Shown piece by piece: positions 8,943-18,574 of a DNA stretch of 64,000 bases. Numbering within the stretch: the first letter of the stretch is position 1; every line of letters begins with the position of its first letter. The stretch lies in the NCBI RefSeq assembly GCF_002160815.1, contig NZ_NFLH01000007.1:1-64000 (forward strand), given 5' to 3'. A model generated the notes under the pieces. It ran no database searches. It had not been told where the DNA came from and worked only from the letters and a program-made list of their open reading frames with translations. Origin of the DNA: Massilimicrobiota sp. An134 (lineage in GTDB: Bacteria > Bacillota_I > Bacilli_A > Erysipelotrichales > Coprobacillaceae). Both the position numbers and the translations under genes were made by a program.

Positions 8943-9503
8943 ATGGCTTATCAAAAACAATATTATAAAAGAGGTTATTATGTTAAAAAAATCATTGATG
9001 ATTATTGTGTTTTAGATATCGAAACAACAGGTTTATCTTGGCAAAAAGATAAAATTATTGAAATTGGAATATTAAAGGTCAGAAACAAGGAAATCGTTGA
9101 ACGTTATAGTCAGTTAATCAATCCCCAACAGAATATTAGTTCTTTTATCACTCAACTCACTGGCATTGATAATCAAATGGTAGAGGATATGCCTGTTCTC
9201 TCTTCTGTTCAAGATGACATTTTGCAGTTTCTTGGATACGATCCAATTATTGAACATAATACAGCTTTCGATCTTAATTTTATTGCGAATCATTTTCAGA
9301 TCAATTTATCTAATGAATATATGGATACGGTTCAATTTTGTAGAAAGGTTTATCCTCAAATGCCCCATCATCGTTTAACAGACATGGTAGAATTTTTAGG
9401 GCTTTCCACAAATGAACACCGTTCTTTAGCAGATTGCATATCTACATATGAACTTTATGAACACCTTAAAAAAGAAATAATTAGACAACATATATCCATA
9501 TAA
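8943..9503 (+). CDS. 3'-5' exonuclease, DEDDh (DnaQ/RNase T) family
   Basis: A 186-residue stand-alone exonuclease domain of the polymerase III epsilon type. The three exo motifs are visible: LDIETTGL (Asp and Glu), HNTAFDLNF (Asp) and HRSLADC (catalytic His five residues before the last Asp). All four acidic residues and the His are present, so it should degrade DNA or RNA from the 3' end with two metal ions. The start at 8943 is chosen because GAGGTGATCACA precedes it; a longer frame to 8907 lacks a site. No polymerase or helicase domain is fused. Confidence 0.9.
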   Translation: MAYQKQYYKRGYYVKKIIDDYCVLDIETTGLSWQKDKIIEIGILKVRNKEIVERYSQLINPQQNISSFITQLTGIDNQMVEDMPVLSSVQDDILQFLGYDPIIEHNTAFDLNFIANHFQINLSNEYMDTVQFCRKVYPQMPHHRLTDMVEFLGLSTNEHRSLADCISTYELYEHLKKEIIRQHISI

Positions 9504-9590
9504 ATACCTCAAAAGCATAGCTGACTATCCATTATAAGTATTTGATTTTTATAATGTCTATATATAGAATATAGTCAAGGAGGCTTTCAT

Positions 9591-9827
9591 ATGATTCAAA
9601 TGCTTACTAAAGAAGATATTCAAAAAAGTTTAGAAGATATGGGATGTTCATCCAAACAAGTTCAAGAATTTGTTGATGACTTTGAAAATCATCGTTTTGA
9701 ATTTCTTTTCCTTTTTTTAAAAAAGAAAAGATATGAAATTCTAGATGAAGTGCATCAAAAACAAAAGAAAATTGATCATCTTGATTATCTGATTTACACT
9801 TTAAAAAATATTCAAAATAAAGCATAA
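9591..9827 (+). CDS. Small hypothetical helical protein
   Basis: Not recognised. The 78-residue product begins after a strong site (AAGGAGG, 9 bases before the ATG) and is mostly helical, with an acidic N-terminal half and a Lys-rich, coiled-coil-like second half (LKKKRYEILDEVHQKQKK). It lies 24 bases upstream of the DUF3737 gene and is probably co-transcribed with it, since only the downstream gene has a terminator. The pair may work together; nothing in the sequence shows how. Confidence 0.7.
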   Translation: MIQMLTKEDIQKSLEDMGCSSKQVQEFVDDFENHRFEFLFLFLKKKRYEILDEVHQKQKKIDHLDYLIYTLKNIQNKA

Positions 9828-9851
9828 GCTTTCTTAAAGGAGGTCAATATC

Positions 9852-10742
9852 ATGCAAATCAAAAAGATTATTGAAAATCAAACTTTTGATGAAGAAAGAG
9901 CTTTATACAACATACAAAATACTGAAGTGAGAAACTGTACTTTTGCTGGTCCTCAAGATGGAGAATCTGTCTTGAAAGAAACAAGACAAGTCAGAGTTGA
10001 TCATTGTACTTTTTCGCTTCGTTATCCCTTATGGCATGTACAGGGTTATGAATTAATTCACAGCTCTTTAGATGAATTAACAAGAGCTCCTATCTGGTAT
10101 TCTCATCATGGTTTGATTGATTCTTGTGATATTCAAGGTATAAAAATTTTAAGAGAATGTAGTGATACAATTGTTTCAAATTGTCAGATTCAATCACCAG
10201 AGTTTGGCTGGTTCTGCCAGGATATTTCTATTAAAGATAGTGAAATTCATTCTGAATATATGTTACTTCATAGTCATCATGTTAAAATTGATCATTTGAA
10301 ATTTACAGGAAAATATTCTTTCCAGTATATGCATGACTTAGAAATTACAAATTCTTATTTAGATACAAAAGATGCCTTCTGGCATAGCAGTAACATCATT
10401 GTTAAAGATTCTGTTGTCAAAGGTGAATATTTAGGGTGGTTTTCAAAAAATGTCACATTCATTAACTGTCAGATCATTGGAACACAACCATTATGTTATT
10501 GTGAAAACTTGAAACTCATTGATTGTGAAATGATTGATTGCGATTTAGCATTTGAATATTCTGATGTGCAGGCAACAATCAAAGGACATGTTGATTCTAT
10601 TAAAAATGTCAAATCAGGAACAATTACAGTTGACAGTGTTGGTGAAATCATCAATGAAGATGCTGTTATGGAAACAAATGGTCAAGTGATCATCAGACAA
10701 GCCCCTATAAACAATCAGTCTATTTGTCAATGCTGTTGTTAA
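9852..10742 (+). CDS. DUF3737 family right-handed beta-helix protein
   Basis: A 296-residue protein built of short repeats of about 20 residues of the kind NSYLDTKDAFWHSSNIIVKDS, typical of a parallel beta helix. The opening IENQTFDEERALYNIQNTEV and the final NxxSICQCCC tail match the DUF3737 family, which is widespread in gut Firmicutes and has no known function. The repeats carry regular His, Cys and Trp, but no pectate-lyase catalytic residues can be pointed to. There is no signal peptide, so it is cytoplasmic. AAGGAGG precedes the start. Confidence 0.85.
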   Translation: MQIKKIIENQTFDEERALYNIQNTEVRNCTFAGPQDGESVLKETRQVRVDHCTFSLRYPLWHVQGYELIHSSLDELTRAPIWYSHHGLIDSCDIQGIKILRECSDTIVSNCQIQSPEFGWFCQDISIKDSEIHSEYMLLHSHHVKIDHLKFTGKYSFQYMHDLEITNSYLDTKDAFWHSSNIIVKDSVVKGEYLGWFSKNVTFINCQIIGTQPLCYCENLKLIDCEMIDCDLAFEYSDVQATIKGHVDSIKNVKSGTITVDSVGEIINEDAVMETNGQVIIRQAPINNQSICQCCC

Positions 10743-10770
10743 ACGTTAACTGAAAAGTTAGCGTTTTTTT
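10742..10770 (+). terminator. Terminator of the DUF3737 operon
   Basis: Arms AACGTTAACT and AGTTAGCGTT with a GAAA loop are followed by seven T. Confidence 0.85.
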
Positions 10771-10794
10771 ATTATCAATAATTGAACATTAAAA

Positions 10795-10841
10795 AAGTGA
10801 ATCTCTGCAATTAAGATACCTTAACTTTTAGAAATTCACTT
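10795..10841 (-). terminator. Probable terminator of leuS
   Basis: AAGTGAAT (10795-10802) pairs with ATTCACTT (10834-10841); an inner TTAAG/CCTTAA pair shortens the loop. On the minus strand the stem is followed by six T. Confidence 0.55.
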
Positions 10842-10874
10842 CTCTCTTCATTCCATGTTTATAAATCAATATTT

Positions 10875-13274
10875 TTATTTCACAACAATATTGACAATCT
10901 TATTTTTCACGACAATAATTTTCACAATATTCTTTCCATCAGTATGTGTTTTTACATTATCTTGAGCTAAAGCTTCCTGTTTCACGACTTCATCATCTTC
11001 ATCTTTATTCACAGTGATTTTAGCACGAAGTTTTCCATTAACCTGTACAGCCATTTCAATTGTTGACTGTTCCAACATCGCTTCATCATATGTTGGCCAT
11101 GGTTCATAAGCTAATGTTTCATCATGTCCAAGTAACTGCCACATTTCTTCACAGACATGTGGAGCGATACAGCTTAACATTTTGACTAAGTTTTCAGCAT
11201 ATGGACGATAAACAGTTTTAGCTTTATAAGCTTCATTAACAAAAATCATCATTTGTGAAATAGCAGTATTAAATCCTAATGTTTCATAATCATGAGTGAC
11301 TTTTTTGACAGTAGAATGATAAACAAAGTCTAATGAATGATCATTTTCATCACTTAATTTATCAGATTCTACAATCAAACGATACACACGATCCAACCAT
11401 TTTCTTGCACCGTCAACACCTGTTTCACTCCATGGTTTACTTGCTTCCAAAGGTCCCATAAACATTTCATATACTCTTAATGTATCAGCCCCATAAGTTT
11501 GAACAATATCATCAGGGTTAATGACATTACCTTTAGATTTACTCATTTTTTCACCGTTTGTTCCTAAAATCATACCTTGATGATATAATTTCTGGAATGG
11601 TTCAGGATGTGACAAATATCCTTTATCATATAAATAACGATTCCACATACGAGAATATAATAAGTGTCCAACAGCATGTTCTGGTCCACCAACATACAAA
11701 TCAACTGGTAACCAGTGATCCAACAACTTTCTATCAGCAATCGCATGATCATTATGTGGATCAATATATCGCATATAATACCAGCTACTTCCCGCACTTC
11801 CTGGCATTGTACTTGTTTCACGTTTTCCAGCTTTTCCATTCACAGTGACATTCACCCAGTCTGTAGCTTTATCCAATGGTGATGCCCCACTCTTAGAAGG
11901 TGAGTAATCTTCTAATGGTGGTAAAATCAATGGTAGTTCATCATCTGATAATGCAACGGAAGTGCCATCATCAAAATTAATCACTGGAATTGGTTCTCCC
12001 CAGTATCTTTGACGTGCAAAGATCCATTCTCTTAAACGATAATTCACTTTCTTTTCACCACAATGATGATCAGTTAACCATTGAATCATTGTTTCAATGG
12101 CATCTTCTTTATTCATACCATTTAAGAAATCAGAATTAATATGATTTCCATCCTGTGTCCATGCTTCTTTTGTGACATCTCCACCTTCAAGCACTGGAAT
12201 AATTTCAAGACCAAATTTATTCGCAAATTCCCAGTCACGATCATCATGAGCAGGAACCGCCATAATAGCACCAGTTCCATATCCTGCTAAAACATAATCT
12301 GAAATCCAGATAGGTATTTTCTTTTGATTCACTGGATTAATTGCATAAGCACCAGTAAAGACACCTGTTTTATCTTTATTTAATTCAGTACGTTCTAATT
12401 CAGATTTTGTAGCACAGACTTTCACATAGGCTTCAATCGCTTCTTTTTGTTGTGGTGTTGTAATCTTAGCTACCAATTCATGTTCAGGAGCTAACACACA
12501 ATAAGTTGCGCCAAAAAGCGTATCACAACGTGTTGTAAACACAGTAAACTGTTCATCATGTCCATCAACTTGAAAATGCACATGAGCACCAATAGATTTT
12601 CCAATCCAGTTTCTTTGAATTTCTTTGGTAGATTCAGGCCAATCAACATCCTCTAAACCAGCCAATAATTTTTCAGCATAAGCAGGGATATCAATAACCC
12701 ACTGTTTCATATTCTTTCTAATAACTGGGTATCCCCCACGTTCACTTTTTCCATCAATGATTTCATCATTAGCTAAAACAGTTCCTAATTCTTCACACCA
12801 GTTCACTGGAATATCCACATTTTTAGCTAAACCATCTTCATAAAGCTGTTTAAAAATCCATTGTGTCCAATGATAATAATCAGGATCGCAAGTAGAAATA
12901 CATTTATCCCAATCAAATGAAAAACCTAACATCTTTAACTGATGTGTAAAAGTTTCAATATTATGACGTGTAAATCCTTCAGGGTGATTTCCTGTTTTAA
13001 TCGCATATTGTTCAGCTGGTAATCCAAAAGCATCAAATCCCATTGGATGTAAAACATTATATCCCTGCATTCTTTTCATACGTGACATAATATCTGTTGC
13101 TGTATATCCTTCAGGATGTCCAACATGTAATCCTTGTCCTGATGGATATGGAAACATATCTAAAGCATAGTATTTAGGTTTTGAAAAATCCCAAACATCA
13201 GTATAGAAAGTCTGATGTTCATCCCAATATTTTTGCCATTTCTTTTCAATGGCTTGATGATCAAATGGCATCAT
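10875..13274 (-). CDS. leuS: Leucyl-tRNA synthetase
   Basis: Class I synthetase that charges tRNA-Leu. The 799 residues are the normal length for bacterial LeuRS. The HIGH-type motif is HVGH at 50-53 and the KMSKS loop is seen as [10 protein letters not shown]. The inserted editing domain (with [12 protein letters not shown]) lies between them, and the last 120 residues are the anticodon-binding and C-terminal domains. GGAGG lies before the first of two adjacent ATG codons. The gene is preceded by a T-box leader with a Leu specifier, so expression should rise when leucyl-tRNA is uncharged. Confidence 0.97.
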   Translation of the reverse strand: MMPFDHQAIEKKWQKYWDEHQTFYTDVWDFSKPKYYALDMFPYPSGQGLHVGHPEGYTATDIMSRMKRMQGYNVLHPMGFDAFGLPAEQYAIKTGNHPEGFTRHNIETFTHQLKMLGFSFDWDKCISTCDPDYYHWTQWIFKQLYEDGLAKNVDIPVNWCEELGTVLANDEIIDGKSERGGYPVIRKNMKQWVIDIPAYAEKLLAGLEDVDWPESTKEIQRNWIGKSIGAHVHFQVDGHDEQFTVFTTRCDTLFGATYCVLAPEHELVAKITTPQQKEAIEAYVKVCATKSELERTELNKDKTGVFTGAYAINPVNQKKIPIWISDYVLAGYGTGAIMAVPAHDDRDWEFANKFGLEIIPVLEGGDVTKEAWTQDGNHINSDFLNGMNKEDAIETMIQWLTDHHCGEKKVNYRLREWIFARQRYWGEPIPVINFDDGTSVALSDDELPLILPPLEDYSPSKSGASPLDKATDWVNVTVNGKAGKRETSTMPGSAGSSWYYMRYIDPHNDHAIADRKLLDHWLPVDLYVGGPEHAVGHLLYSRMWNRYLYDKGYLSHPEPFQKLYHQGMILGTNGEKMSKSKGNVINPDDIVQTYGADTLRVYEMFMGPLEASKPWSETGVDGARKWLDRVYRLIVESDKLSDENDHSLDFVYHSTVKKVTHDYETLGFNTAISQMMIFVNEAYKAKTVYRPYAENLVKMLSCIAPHVCEEMWQLLGHDETLAYEPWPTYDEAMLEQSTIEMAVQVNGKLRAKITVNKDEDDEVVKQEALAQDNVKTHTDGKNIVKIIVVKNKIVNIVVK

Positions 13275-13289
13275 TTATCCCTCCTTATA

Positions 13290-13520
13290 ATATAAAAAGC
13301 CGTCCTTCTAAGGACGACTTGATCGCGATACCACCTTAGTTCATATATGACATCCATATATGCTCTCAAAACTTTAACGCAGTTAACGACAAAGACTACT
13401 CTTTTCATCTTTGTATCTCCAAGGCGAGTTCATTGTCTAACCTGTCTATTTCCACCACCCATAGACTCTCTAAAAAGTATCAACAACTACTACTCCTTTT
13501 CATCGATTCTAAACACAAGA
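13290..13520 (-). ncRNA. T-box leader of leuS (tRNA-Leu sensing)
   Basis: Reading the minus strand, a Stem I apical region with GGGTGGTGGAAA, a CTC triplet (13426-13428) in the specifier position after GAA, and the T-box core AAGGTGGTATCGCG (13324-13337) appear in the correct order. A terminator stem (GTCGTCCTT with AAGGACGGC) followed by T precedes the leuS start. The CTC specifier matches Leu, agreeing with the gene controlled. Confidence 0.92.
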
Positions 13521-13521
13521 T

Positions 13522-13549
13522 ATTATATCATATGTTTATTATTTTGCAA
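13522..13549 (-). promoter_or_regulatory. Promoter of the leuS T-box transcript
   Basis: On the minus strand TTGCAA (13544-13549) and TATAAT (13522-13527) are 16 bases apart, with a TGA extended element before the -10. Confidence 0.7.
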
Positions 13550-13557
13550 ATCTTTTC

Positions 13558-14283
13558 TTAAATTTTAGGAAAATGATACATAACAATAGCTCCAGCAATC
13601 GCAACATTTAAAGATTCAATCGCTTGAATAGGAATATATAAATGAGCATCACATGCATCTAAAACAGCTTGAGAAACACCTTGTCCTTCATTACCTAACA
13701 CAAAAGCCATTTTGTCTTGTGGCTGATAGTGATGAATAGGTTGTGCCTGATGTAATGATGTTCCATAAACTCTGACATCATTTTGTTGGAGTGACGTGAT
13801 AGCTTCTATCAAATCCATTTGACAGATGGACATTTGAAAAAGTGCTCCCTGTGTTGCACGAATGACTTTATCATTATATAAATCCACACTATTATAGGAC
13901 ATGATAATTTGATCATAGCCCAGTGCTAATGCTGTTCTGATAATCGTTCCTAAATTACCAGGATCTTGAATATTATCTAATAACAGATAACGCTGATGAT
14001 TTATATTGAAAAGACGATGATGTGGTTTATGACAGATGGCCATAATAGGTTGTGGTGTCTTTGTAAAAGCGAGCTTTTCCATGACATTGGAAGATACATA
14101 AATCGTTGGTTCTTCAAATGTTTCATGCAGCGTTGTAATAATTGTTTCAATACAATTGGCTTTTTTAGCTTCTTCAACCAAATGATACCCTTCAATTAAA
14201 AATTGATCTTGTAAATCACGGTATTTCTTTTGTTTCAATTTCATGATTTTTTTTATTGTTTCATTTTGTATAGATGTAATCAT
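13558..14283 (-). CDS. TrmH/SpoU-family RNA 2'-O-methyltransferase
   Basis: Probably methylates a ribose in rRNA or tRNA using S-adenosylmethionine. The 241 residues comprise an N-terminal substrate-binding part (with IEGYHLVEEA) and a C-terminal SPOUT knot domain with its three motifs: LDNIQDPGNLGTIIRTA, FVLGNEGQGVS and IPIQAIESLNVAIAGAIV. The catalytic Arg of the first motif and the Asn of the last are present. It overlaps the upstream protease gene by 4 bases. The RNA target is not known. Confidence 0.88.
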   Translation of the reverse strand: MITSIQNETIKKIMKLKQKKYRDLQDQFLIEGYHLVEEAKKANCIETIITTLHETFEEPTIYVSSNVMEKLAFTKTPQPIMAICHKPHHRLFNINHQRYLLLDNIQDPGNLGTIIRTALALGYDQIIMSYNSVDLYNDKVIRATQGALFQMSICQMDLIEAITSLQQNDVRVYGTSLHQAQPIHHYQPQDKMAFVLGNEGQGVSQAVLDACDAHLYIPIQAIESLNVAIAGAIVMYHFPKI

Positions 14284-14966
14284 GTATGCTTCTCCTTTAA
14301 ACGTTTTTGAATTTCCTTATAACAAGGCATTCTTTGAGCTATTTCCTGATAAAACAAAGCAGAGTGATTAGGTTGTAAAAAGTGTACGAGTTCATGAAGA
14401 ATGACATAATCAATAAGTTCTTTTTCCAAATGAATAAGTCCTAAATGAAAAGAAACACGATGATCACGATAATAACAGCTTCCCCATCGACTCTTATATT
14501 TTTTAATCTCAATCAAAGGCATATCTAAATCAAAATCATAAGCTAAATAAGCAATGATTTTCTCTTCAATGTAATCATGTAATATTTGACGACACATTTT
14601 TTCAATACATGTTTGTATATCACGATGATAAACATAAATATCCCGATGATGAAATTGACATTTTTTTATTCCTATATCACGTAAAACAATACGATATCGC
14701 TGATTAAAAATCAAGACATATCCATGATCACAATATTGAGCATAAGGCTGATAAGCATTGATTTGTTTCAGTAAGCGTTTTTGATAAGTCTGTATTGTTT
14801 TTTCAATATATTCTAATGGTGTTCCATAAGGTGCACTGACAAATAACATTCCATCTTTAACACGCATACGAATATTTTTCATATACTTATATGTTAACTG
14901 ATATGTTATAGTTTCACCATTTAATAAGATTTGATACTCTTTCATAAAACTCCCTGTATAAATCAA
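14280..14966 (-). CDS. YgjP-like (DUF45) zinc metallopeptidase
   Basis: A 228-residue protein with the gluzincin-like motif HELVHFLQPNHS near residue 190, whose two His and following Glu would hold zinc. The preceding SRWGSC and the family's typical beta-rich N-terminal part are also present. The family is related to M48 and WLM peptidases; its substrate is unknown. No membrane segment or signal peptide is seen. The gene is coupled to the methyltransferase gene (ATGA overlap), an arrangement without clear functional meaning. Confidence 0.82.
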   Translation of the reverse strand: MIYTGSFMKEYQILLNGETITYQLTYKYMKNIRMRVKDGMLFVSAPYGTPLEYIEKTIQTYQKRLLKQINAYQPYAQYCDHGYVLIFNQRYRIVLRDIGIKKCQFHHRDIYVYHRDIQTCIEKMCRQILHDYIEEKIIAYLAYDFDLDMPLIEIKKYKSRWGSCYYRDHRVSFHLGLIHLEKELIDYVILHELVHFLQPNHSALFYQEIAQRMPCYKEIQKRLKEKHT

Positions 14967-14984
14967 AATATTTATCCCATATTA
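14956..14984 (+). promoter_or_regulatory. Sigma-G-like forespore promoter of sspI
   Basis: GTATA (14956-14960), a 17-base spacer and CATATTA (14978-14984) match the consensus recognised by the forespore sigma factor G in Bacillus. The spacing to the sspI start codon is normal. This is motif reading with known consensus, not measured activity. Confidence 0.6.
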
Positions 14985-15004
14985 TATAAGAAAGGACTGA
15001 TAAA

Positions 15005-15196
15005 ATGCGTGAAGCACTTTTAATGAATCTCAAAGGATTTTCTCCAGCACAACTCCAAGAAACAATTGATGAAGGTATTGCTTCTCAAGAAGAAACAATT
15101 CTTGTTGGTTTAGGTGTTCTTTTTGAAGAATACTATAATTCTTTGGATCAGACTTCTAAACAACATTTTTTACAAAGCCTGAGTGCTCTTTTATAG
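15005..15196 (+). CDS. sspI: Small acid-soluble spore protein I family
   Basis: A 63-residue protein resembling SspI: an N-terminal helix followed by QLQETIDEGI, then EETILVGLGVLFEEYY, which matches the conserved Gly-Leu-Gly-Val-Leu-Phe-Glu core, and a short helical tail. In Bacillus this is a minor spore core protein made in the forespore. The upstream sigma-G-like promoter and the spoVA operon elsewhere in the window support a sporulating host. AAAGGA precedes the ATG. Confidence 0.82.
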   Translation: MREALLMNLKGFSPAQLQETIDEGIASQEETILVGLGVLFEEYYNSLDQTSKQHFLQSLSALL

Positions 15197-15604
15197 ACCA
15201 TTTGATGGTCTTTTTTTATGAATATATAATTGTTTCACTTGTCTTAATGCAATAAACAGACATAAGAAAATAAAATTCCATTGAAATAAATCCAACATTG
15301 GAACAAAGAACAAAATAATCGCAATCAAGCATAAAACAAGAATAAATTTATATGTCAGAATATTTTCATAAGTATCAAATATGATTTTTGATATTTCAAA
15401 AATCATATAATCCAATAACCATAACAATAAAAAATATAATGTTGTATAAATATTAACTAAAAATAATCGTTGAATAGCTTCAAGAAATGAACATTCATAA
15501 TATGATATCAATGATATCATAAAAGATATAAAAGCAATAACCAAAGTAGATAAAGCATTTCTCAACATATATAATGTCATTTTATCTTTTTTTCCTGGTG
15601 TCAT
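15191..15604 (-). CDS. Hypothetical four-helix membrane protein
   Basis: Not recognised. The 137 residues hold about four membrane helices arranged as two pairs, separated by a short segment (DYMIFEISKIIFDTYENI), and a basic C-terminus. It starts 3 bases after the end of the single-helix protein gene upstream, so both are in one transcript, possibly with the HtrA gene. Its 3' end converges on sspI and shares the terminator hairpin. Confidence 0.6.
   Translation of the reverse strand: MTPGKKDKMTLYMLRNALSTLVIAFISFMISLISYYECSFLEAIQRLFLVNIYTTLYFLLLWLLDYMIFEISKIIFDTYENILTYKFILVLCLIAIILFFVPMLDLFQWNFIFLCLFIALRQVKQLYIHKKRPSNGL
15195..15217 (+). terminator. Terminator of sspI
   Basis: AGACCAT (15195-15201) and ATGGTCT (15205-15211) with a 3-base loop and seven T; the stem begins within the stop codon of sspI. 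Confidence 0.85.
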
Positions 15605-15606
15605 AG

Positions 15607-16449
15607 TTATTCTCCTTTTTGAATAGGACTTAAAGGTAATGTAAAAGTATAAGGATGCAAATCATCTTCACTTTTCATTAATGTTATTACACAACATAAC
15701 TGCATATCAAATAACGATCCTTGACCATCATAATATCCAACTTCTTCCATCTGATCATTTAAAAAATCTTCTGTTTTTCCTTTTAAATAAACAAATCTTT
15801 CATAATCATTAATATTCACTTCATGATTCTGTTCATGAGAATACATATAATTAATAATCATATAAGGATATTCTTTAGCAAGATCCTGATCTTTACTTGA
15901 AAAGACTCCTGTTTTTAACCAATTTTCAGTCACATATACATTGGTTAATGTATAATCTTTATTTGCTGAAGTATATGTCAACATATCTTGATTTTTTAAT
16001 TCTATTGTCTGATCATAAGTCGTTTTGTTTTGACGATTGACTGATATTTGCAGTTTTGCATTTTGAATATCTTCTTCTAAGAAGGCATCTTCACTTTCTT
16101 GTTCATCTAATGTCACGACCTGATCATCATTTTGAATCTTAATTTTCTGAGATAACTGATGTTCTTGGGATAAAATCAAAGTCAATGTCACTTCATCATT
16201 CTTTTTAAAAACTTGCGATTTTAAAGGCGTAATGCGTGCATGACCATATCCCTGTGTTTGACCATCCTGATAAAATTGATATCCATCAACAACAAATTCA
16301 TCATTTTCACCACGCAAACAATACTGATAATCTAATCTTTCTACATATGTATGAAACATAAAATTAGGATACCAGAAAAACAGTGTTGCGATTAAAAGAG
16401 CGAGTAAAATTAATGATAAAGTAAGTTGTTTTTTGACTTCATTATTCAT
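15607..16449 (-). CDS. Hypothetical membrane-anchored protein
   Basis: Not recognised. About 280 residues: a short basic start, one membrane helix (LSLILLALLIATLFFWY, near 10-27) and a large, mostly beta-strand domain predicted outside the membrane, rich in Asp, Glu and Gln. Two Cys near the C-terminus (LCC) and one near the membrane could matter for folding. The start is uncertain: the ATG at 16449 has GGTGTTGGTGAT before it, and the ATG at 16467 has no clear site. It lies directly downstream of the HtrA terminator and upstream of a small membrane protein gene. Confidence 0.65.
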   Translation of the reverse strand: MNNEVKKQLTLSLILLALLIATLFFWYPNFMFHTYVERLDYQYCLRGENDEFVVDGYQFYQDGQTQGYGHARITPLKSQVFKKNDEVTLTLILSQEHQLSQKIKIQNDDQVVTLDEQESEDAFLEEDIQNAKLQISVNRQNKTTYDQTIELKNQDMLTYTSANKDYTLTNVYVTENWLKTGVFSSKDQDLAKEYPYMIINYMYSHEQNHEVNINDYERFVYLKGKTEDFLNDQMEEVGYYDGQGSLFDMQLCCVITLMKSEDDLHPYTFTLPLSPIQKGE

Positions 16450-16481
16450 ATCATCACCAACACCCATTATATATTCTTTAT

Positions 16482-16512
16482 AAAAAAAAGGAAAGACCTT
16501 TTCGCTTTCCTT
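16482..16512 (-). terminator. Terminator of the HtrA gene
   Basis: AAGGAAAG (16488-16495) pairs with CTTTCCTT (16505-16512); the minus strand continues with eight T. Confidence 0.8.
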
Positions 16513-17626
16513 ATGAAGAACCTAAAGTGACATTGACTGAAGATGTCGAACCATTACGATTAATTGTTAATTTTATCGTATCACCAGGATTTTTAGAATA
16601 AAGTTCTGTCAAGAAATCCTTATATGATTCAATATCTTTACCTTCAATTTGTGTAATGACATCTCCTACTTGAATACCTGCTTGACTTGCTGGTGATTGA
16701 CTTTGTACATCAGCAACATAGATTCCTTTATTTAAATTCGTTTGAATACGATACATATAAAGTTCATATGAAGAATAACTATCTAACGATACAGCTGAAA
16801 TCCCAATAGTTGGACGATTCACTTTACCTGTTTCAATAATTTCTTCAACTAATTTAACAGCATCATTAATTGGAATAGCAAAGCCCATACCCTCAACTTC
16901 TTCTGAAGCTAATTTCATAGATGTAATACCAACCAATTCTCCAGCAGCATTGACTAATGCTCCACCACTATTTCCTGGATTAATCGCTGCATCAGTCTGA
17001 ATAACATTCATATCCCAGTCTTCTCTACCATCATCATTCAAATCAACAGATACTGTTCTTGATGGAGCAGATACAATCCCCTGAGTGACTGTTCCCGCAT
17101 ATTCAATACCTAATGGACTTCCCACAGCAAGAACAGGTTCTCCAGCTTCTAATAAATCAGAATCTCCAACCTTATAGGCTGATACATCAAAATTAACTGT
17201 CATTTTCAAAACAGCAATATCACCATACTCATCACTACCTAAACATTCAGCTCTCACTGATTCACCATTAGAATAGATGACTTCAATAGATTGAGCATTT
17301 TCAATAACATGGTGATTTGTAATGACATAAACTGTTTTTCCATCTACTTTGTAGATGACACCACTACCACTACCAGCAAGTTGGTTATTTTGATAAACCG
17401 CAATACCAACAGCGGATTCCTTGGCACTTTCAATAACATCTGTTAAATCAGATTGCACATCATAATTAACTGTTTGAACAGTCGCATTAGATGAAGAAGC
17501 AGAATGACCACTTCCCTGATTCCCTAAGACTTTATACATCAAAAATCCATTACATCCTAGTGATACAATCAATAATAACATAACAAAGATTTTAAATAGC
17601 TTATTTTTATTCATATGTTTCATCAT
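16511..17626 (-). CDS. htrA: HtrA/DegP-like membrane-anchored serine protease
   Basis: A surface quality-control protease. The 371 residues have one N-terminal membrane helix (about 10-30), a Ser/Asn-rich linker, a trypsin-like domain and a C-terminal PDZ domain (from about 275, with SPASQAGIQVGDVI). The catalytic triad is visible: His106 in TNHHVI, Asp136 in YGDIAVLK and Ser220 in NPGNSGGAL. The single PDZ is typical of Gram-positive HtrA proteins. The site GGAAAG precedes the first ATG. The gene has its own terminator; no two-component system is adjacent, although htrA genes are often under envelope stress control. Confidence 0.94.
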   Translation of the reverse strand: MMKHMNKNKLFKIFVMLLLIVSLGCNGFLMYKVLGNQGSGHSASSSNATVQTVNYDVQSDLTDVIESAKESAVGIAVYQNNQLAGSGSGVIYKVDGKTVYVITNHHVIENAQSIEVIYSNGESVRAECLGSDEYGDIAVLKMTVNFDVSAYKVGDSDLLEAGEPVLAVGSPLGIEYAGTVTQGIVSAPSRTVSVDLNDDGREDWDMNVIQTDAAINPGNSGGALVNAAGELVGITSMKLASEEVEGMGFAIPINDAVKLVEEIIETGKVNRPTIGISAVSLDSYSSYELYMYRIQTNLNKGIYVADVQSQSPASQAGIQVGDVITQIEGKDIESYKDFLTELYSKNPGDTIKLTINRNGSTSSVNVTLGSS

Positions 17627-17731
17627 ATATCTTTCCTTTCCATCATCAGATGATTTCTTTTTATATTTTTAATATAATATATAAATACCTTAACATTATT
17701 TTAAAAATGTGTGAAAATGTCAAAATAATGT

Positions 17732-18574
17732 CTATTCAAGGAGTTTCTTGATTTCTTCCATATGTTCTAAAGCTAATTGATAGCCATATTGATAAATACG
17801 ATCAATCTTCTGTAAATCTTTTTCAAAAGAATCAATTTGAAGTTCTTCACTTGGTCTTAAAATAATCGCCTGTCCCTGTTGTTCTAACTGTTCACAATAA
17901 GCCAATGTTTCATTATATAAAAGATGTCTTGTTAATAAGGGTTGTACTAATTGAGGATATTTTTTCTTTAATAAACGACTCGCAACAACATTAGCCTTTG
18001 ATAGTGTTTTTTGATATCCTTTAGGTCGCGTTAGGACAATCAATAGTTTCTGATGTCCATCCTCCATAGCTTTTTTAACTGGAATAGGATCACAGATTCC
18101 TCCATCATAATATTTCTTACCATTTAAAGAAATAACTGGAAAAGCAAAAGGAATGGCACAAGTTGCTTTCAACATTGTACATTTTTCATCTAATTGTTTT
18201 CCATCCAAATATTCACATTGACCTGTTTCCACATTGGTCACACCAACTTTCACTTGAGCTGGATTATTTAAAAATGTATCCCAATCAAAAGGATAGATTT
18301 CGTTAGGAATCGTTTCATAAGCATACTTTAATCCAAATAAACTACGATCATGCAAATAGTTACGAAGTCCCACATATCTTTTATCATGACGATGATTCAT
18401 TAAAATATCATAATTACGTTTTGGCTGCTTAGATACATAAGAAAAACCATCTGTAATACCTGCTGATACTCCAATAACATAAGGAAAATCAACACCATGA
18501 TCATTCAATGCATCCATCACACCACTAGAAAAAATAGGACGAAAAGTTCCTCCTTCTAATACAAGAGCACCCAT
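17732..18574 (-). CDS. Patatin-like phospholipase (RssA/YjjU type)
   Basis: A 280-residue hydrolase with the patatin serine-aspartate dyad: nucleophile Ser in GVSAG near residue 38 and Asp in DGGICDPIPV near 155. The oxyanion-hole segment at the N-terminus reads LEGGTFRPIFSSGV. It would cleave acyl esters, perhaps phospholipids. The start codon overlaps the stop of the M42 peptidase gene (TAATG), so the two are coupled. Confidence 0.88.
   Translation of the reverse strand: MGALVLEGGTFRPIFSSGVMDALNDHGVDFPYVIGVSAGITDGFSYVSKQPKRNYDILMNHRHDKRYVGLRNYLHDRSLFGLKYAYETIPNEIYPFDWDTFLNNPAQVKVGVTNVETGQCEYLDGKQLDEKCTMLKATCAIPFAFPVISLNGKKYYDGGICDPIPVKKAMEDGHQKLLIVLTRPKGYQKTLSKANVVASRLLKKKYPQLVQPLLTRHLLYNETLAYCEQLEQQGQAIILRPSEELQIDSFEKDLQKIDRIYQYGYQLALEHMEEIKKLLE

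Noticed and set aside
11558-11848. ORF within leuS on the opposite strand
   Set aside because: A shadow of the synthetase gene: composition mirrors the sense strand and no binding site is present.
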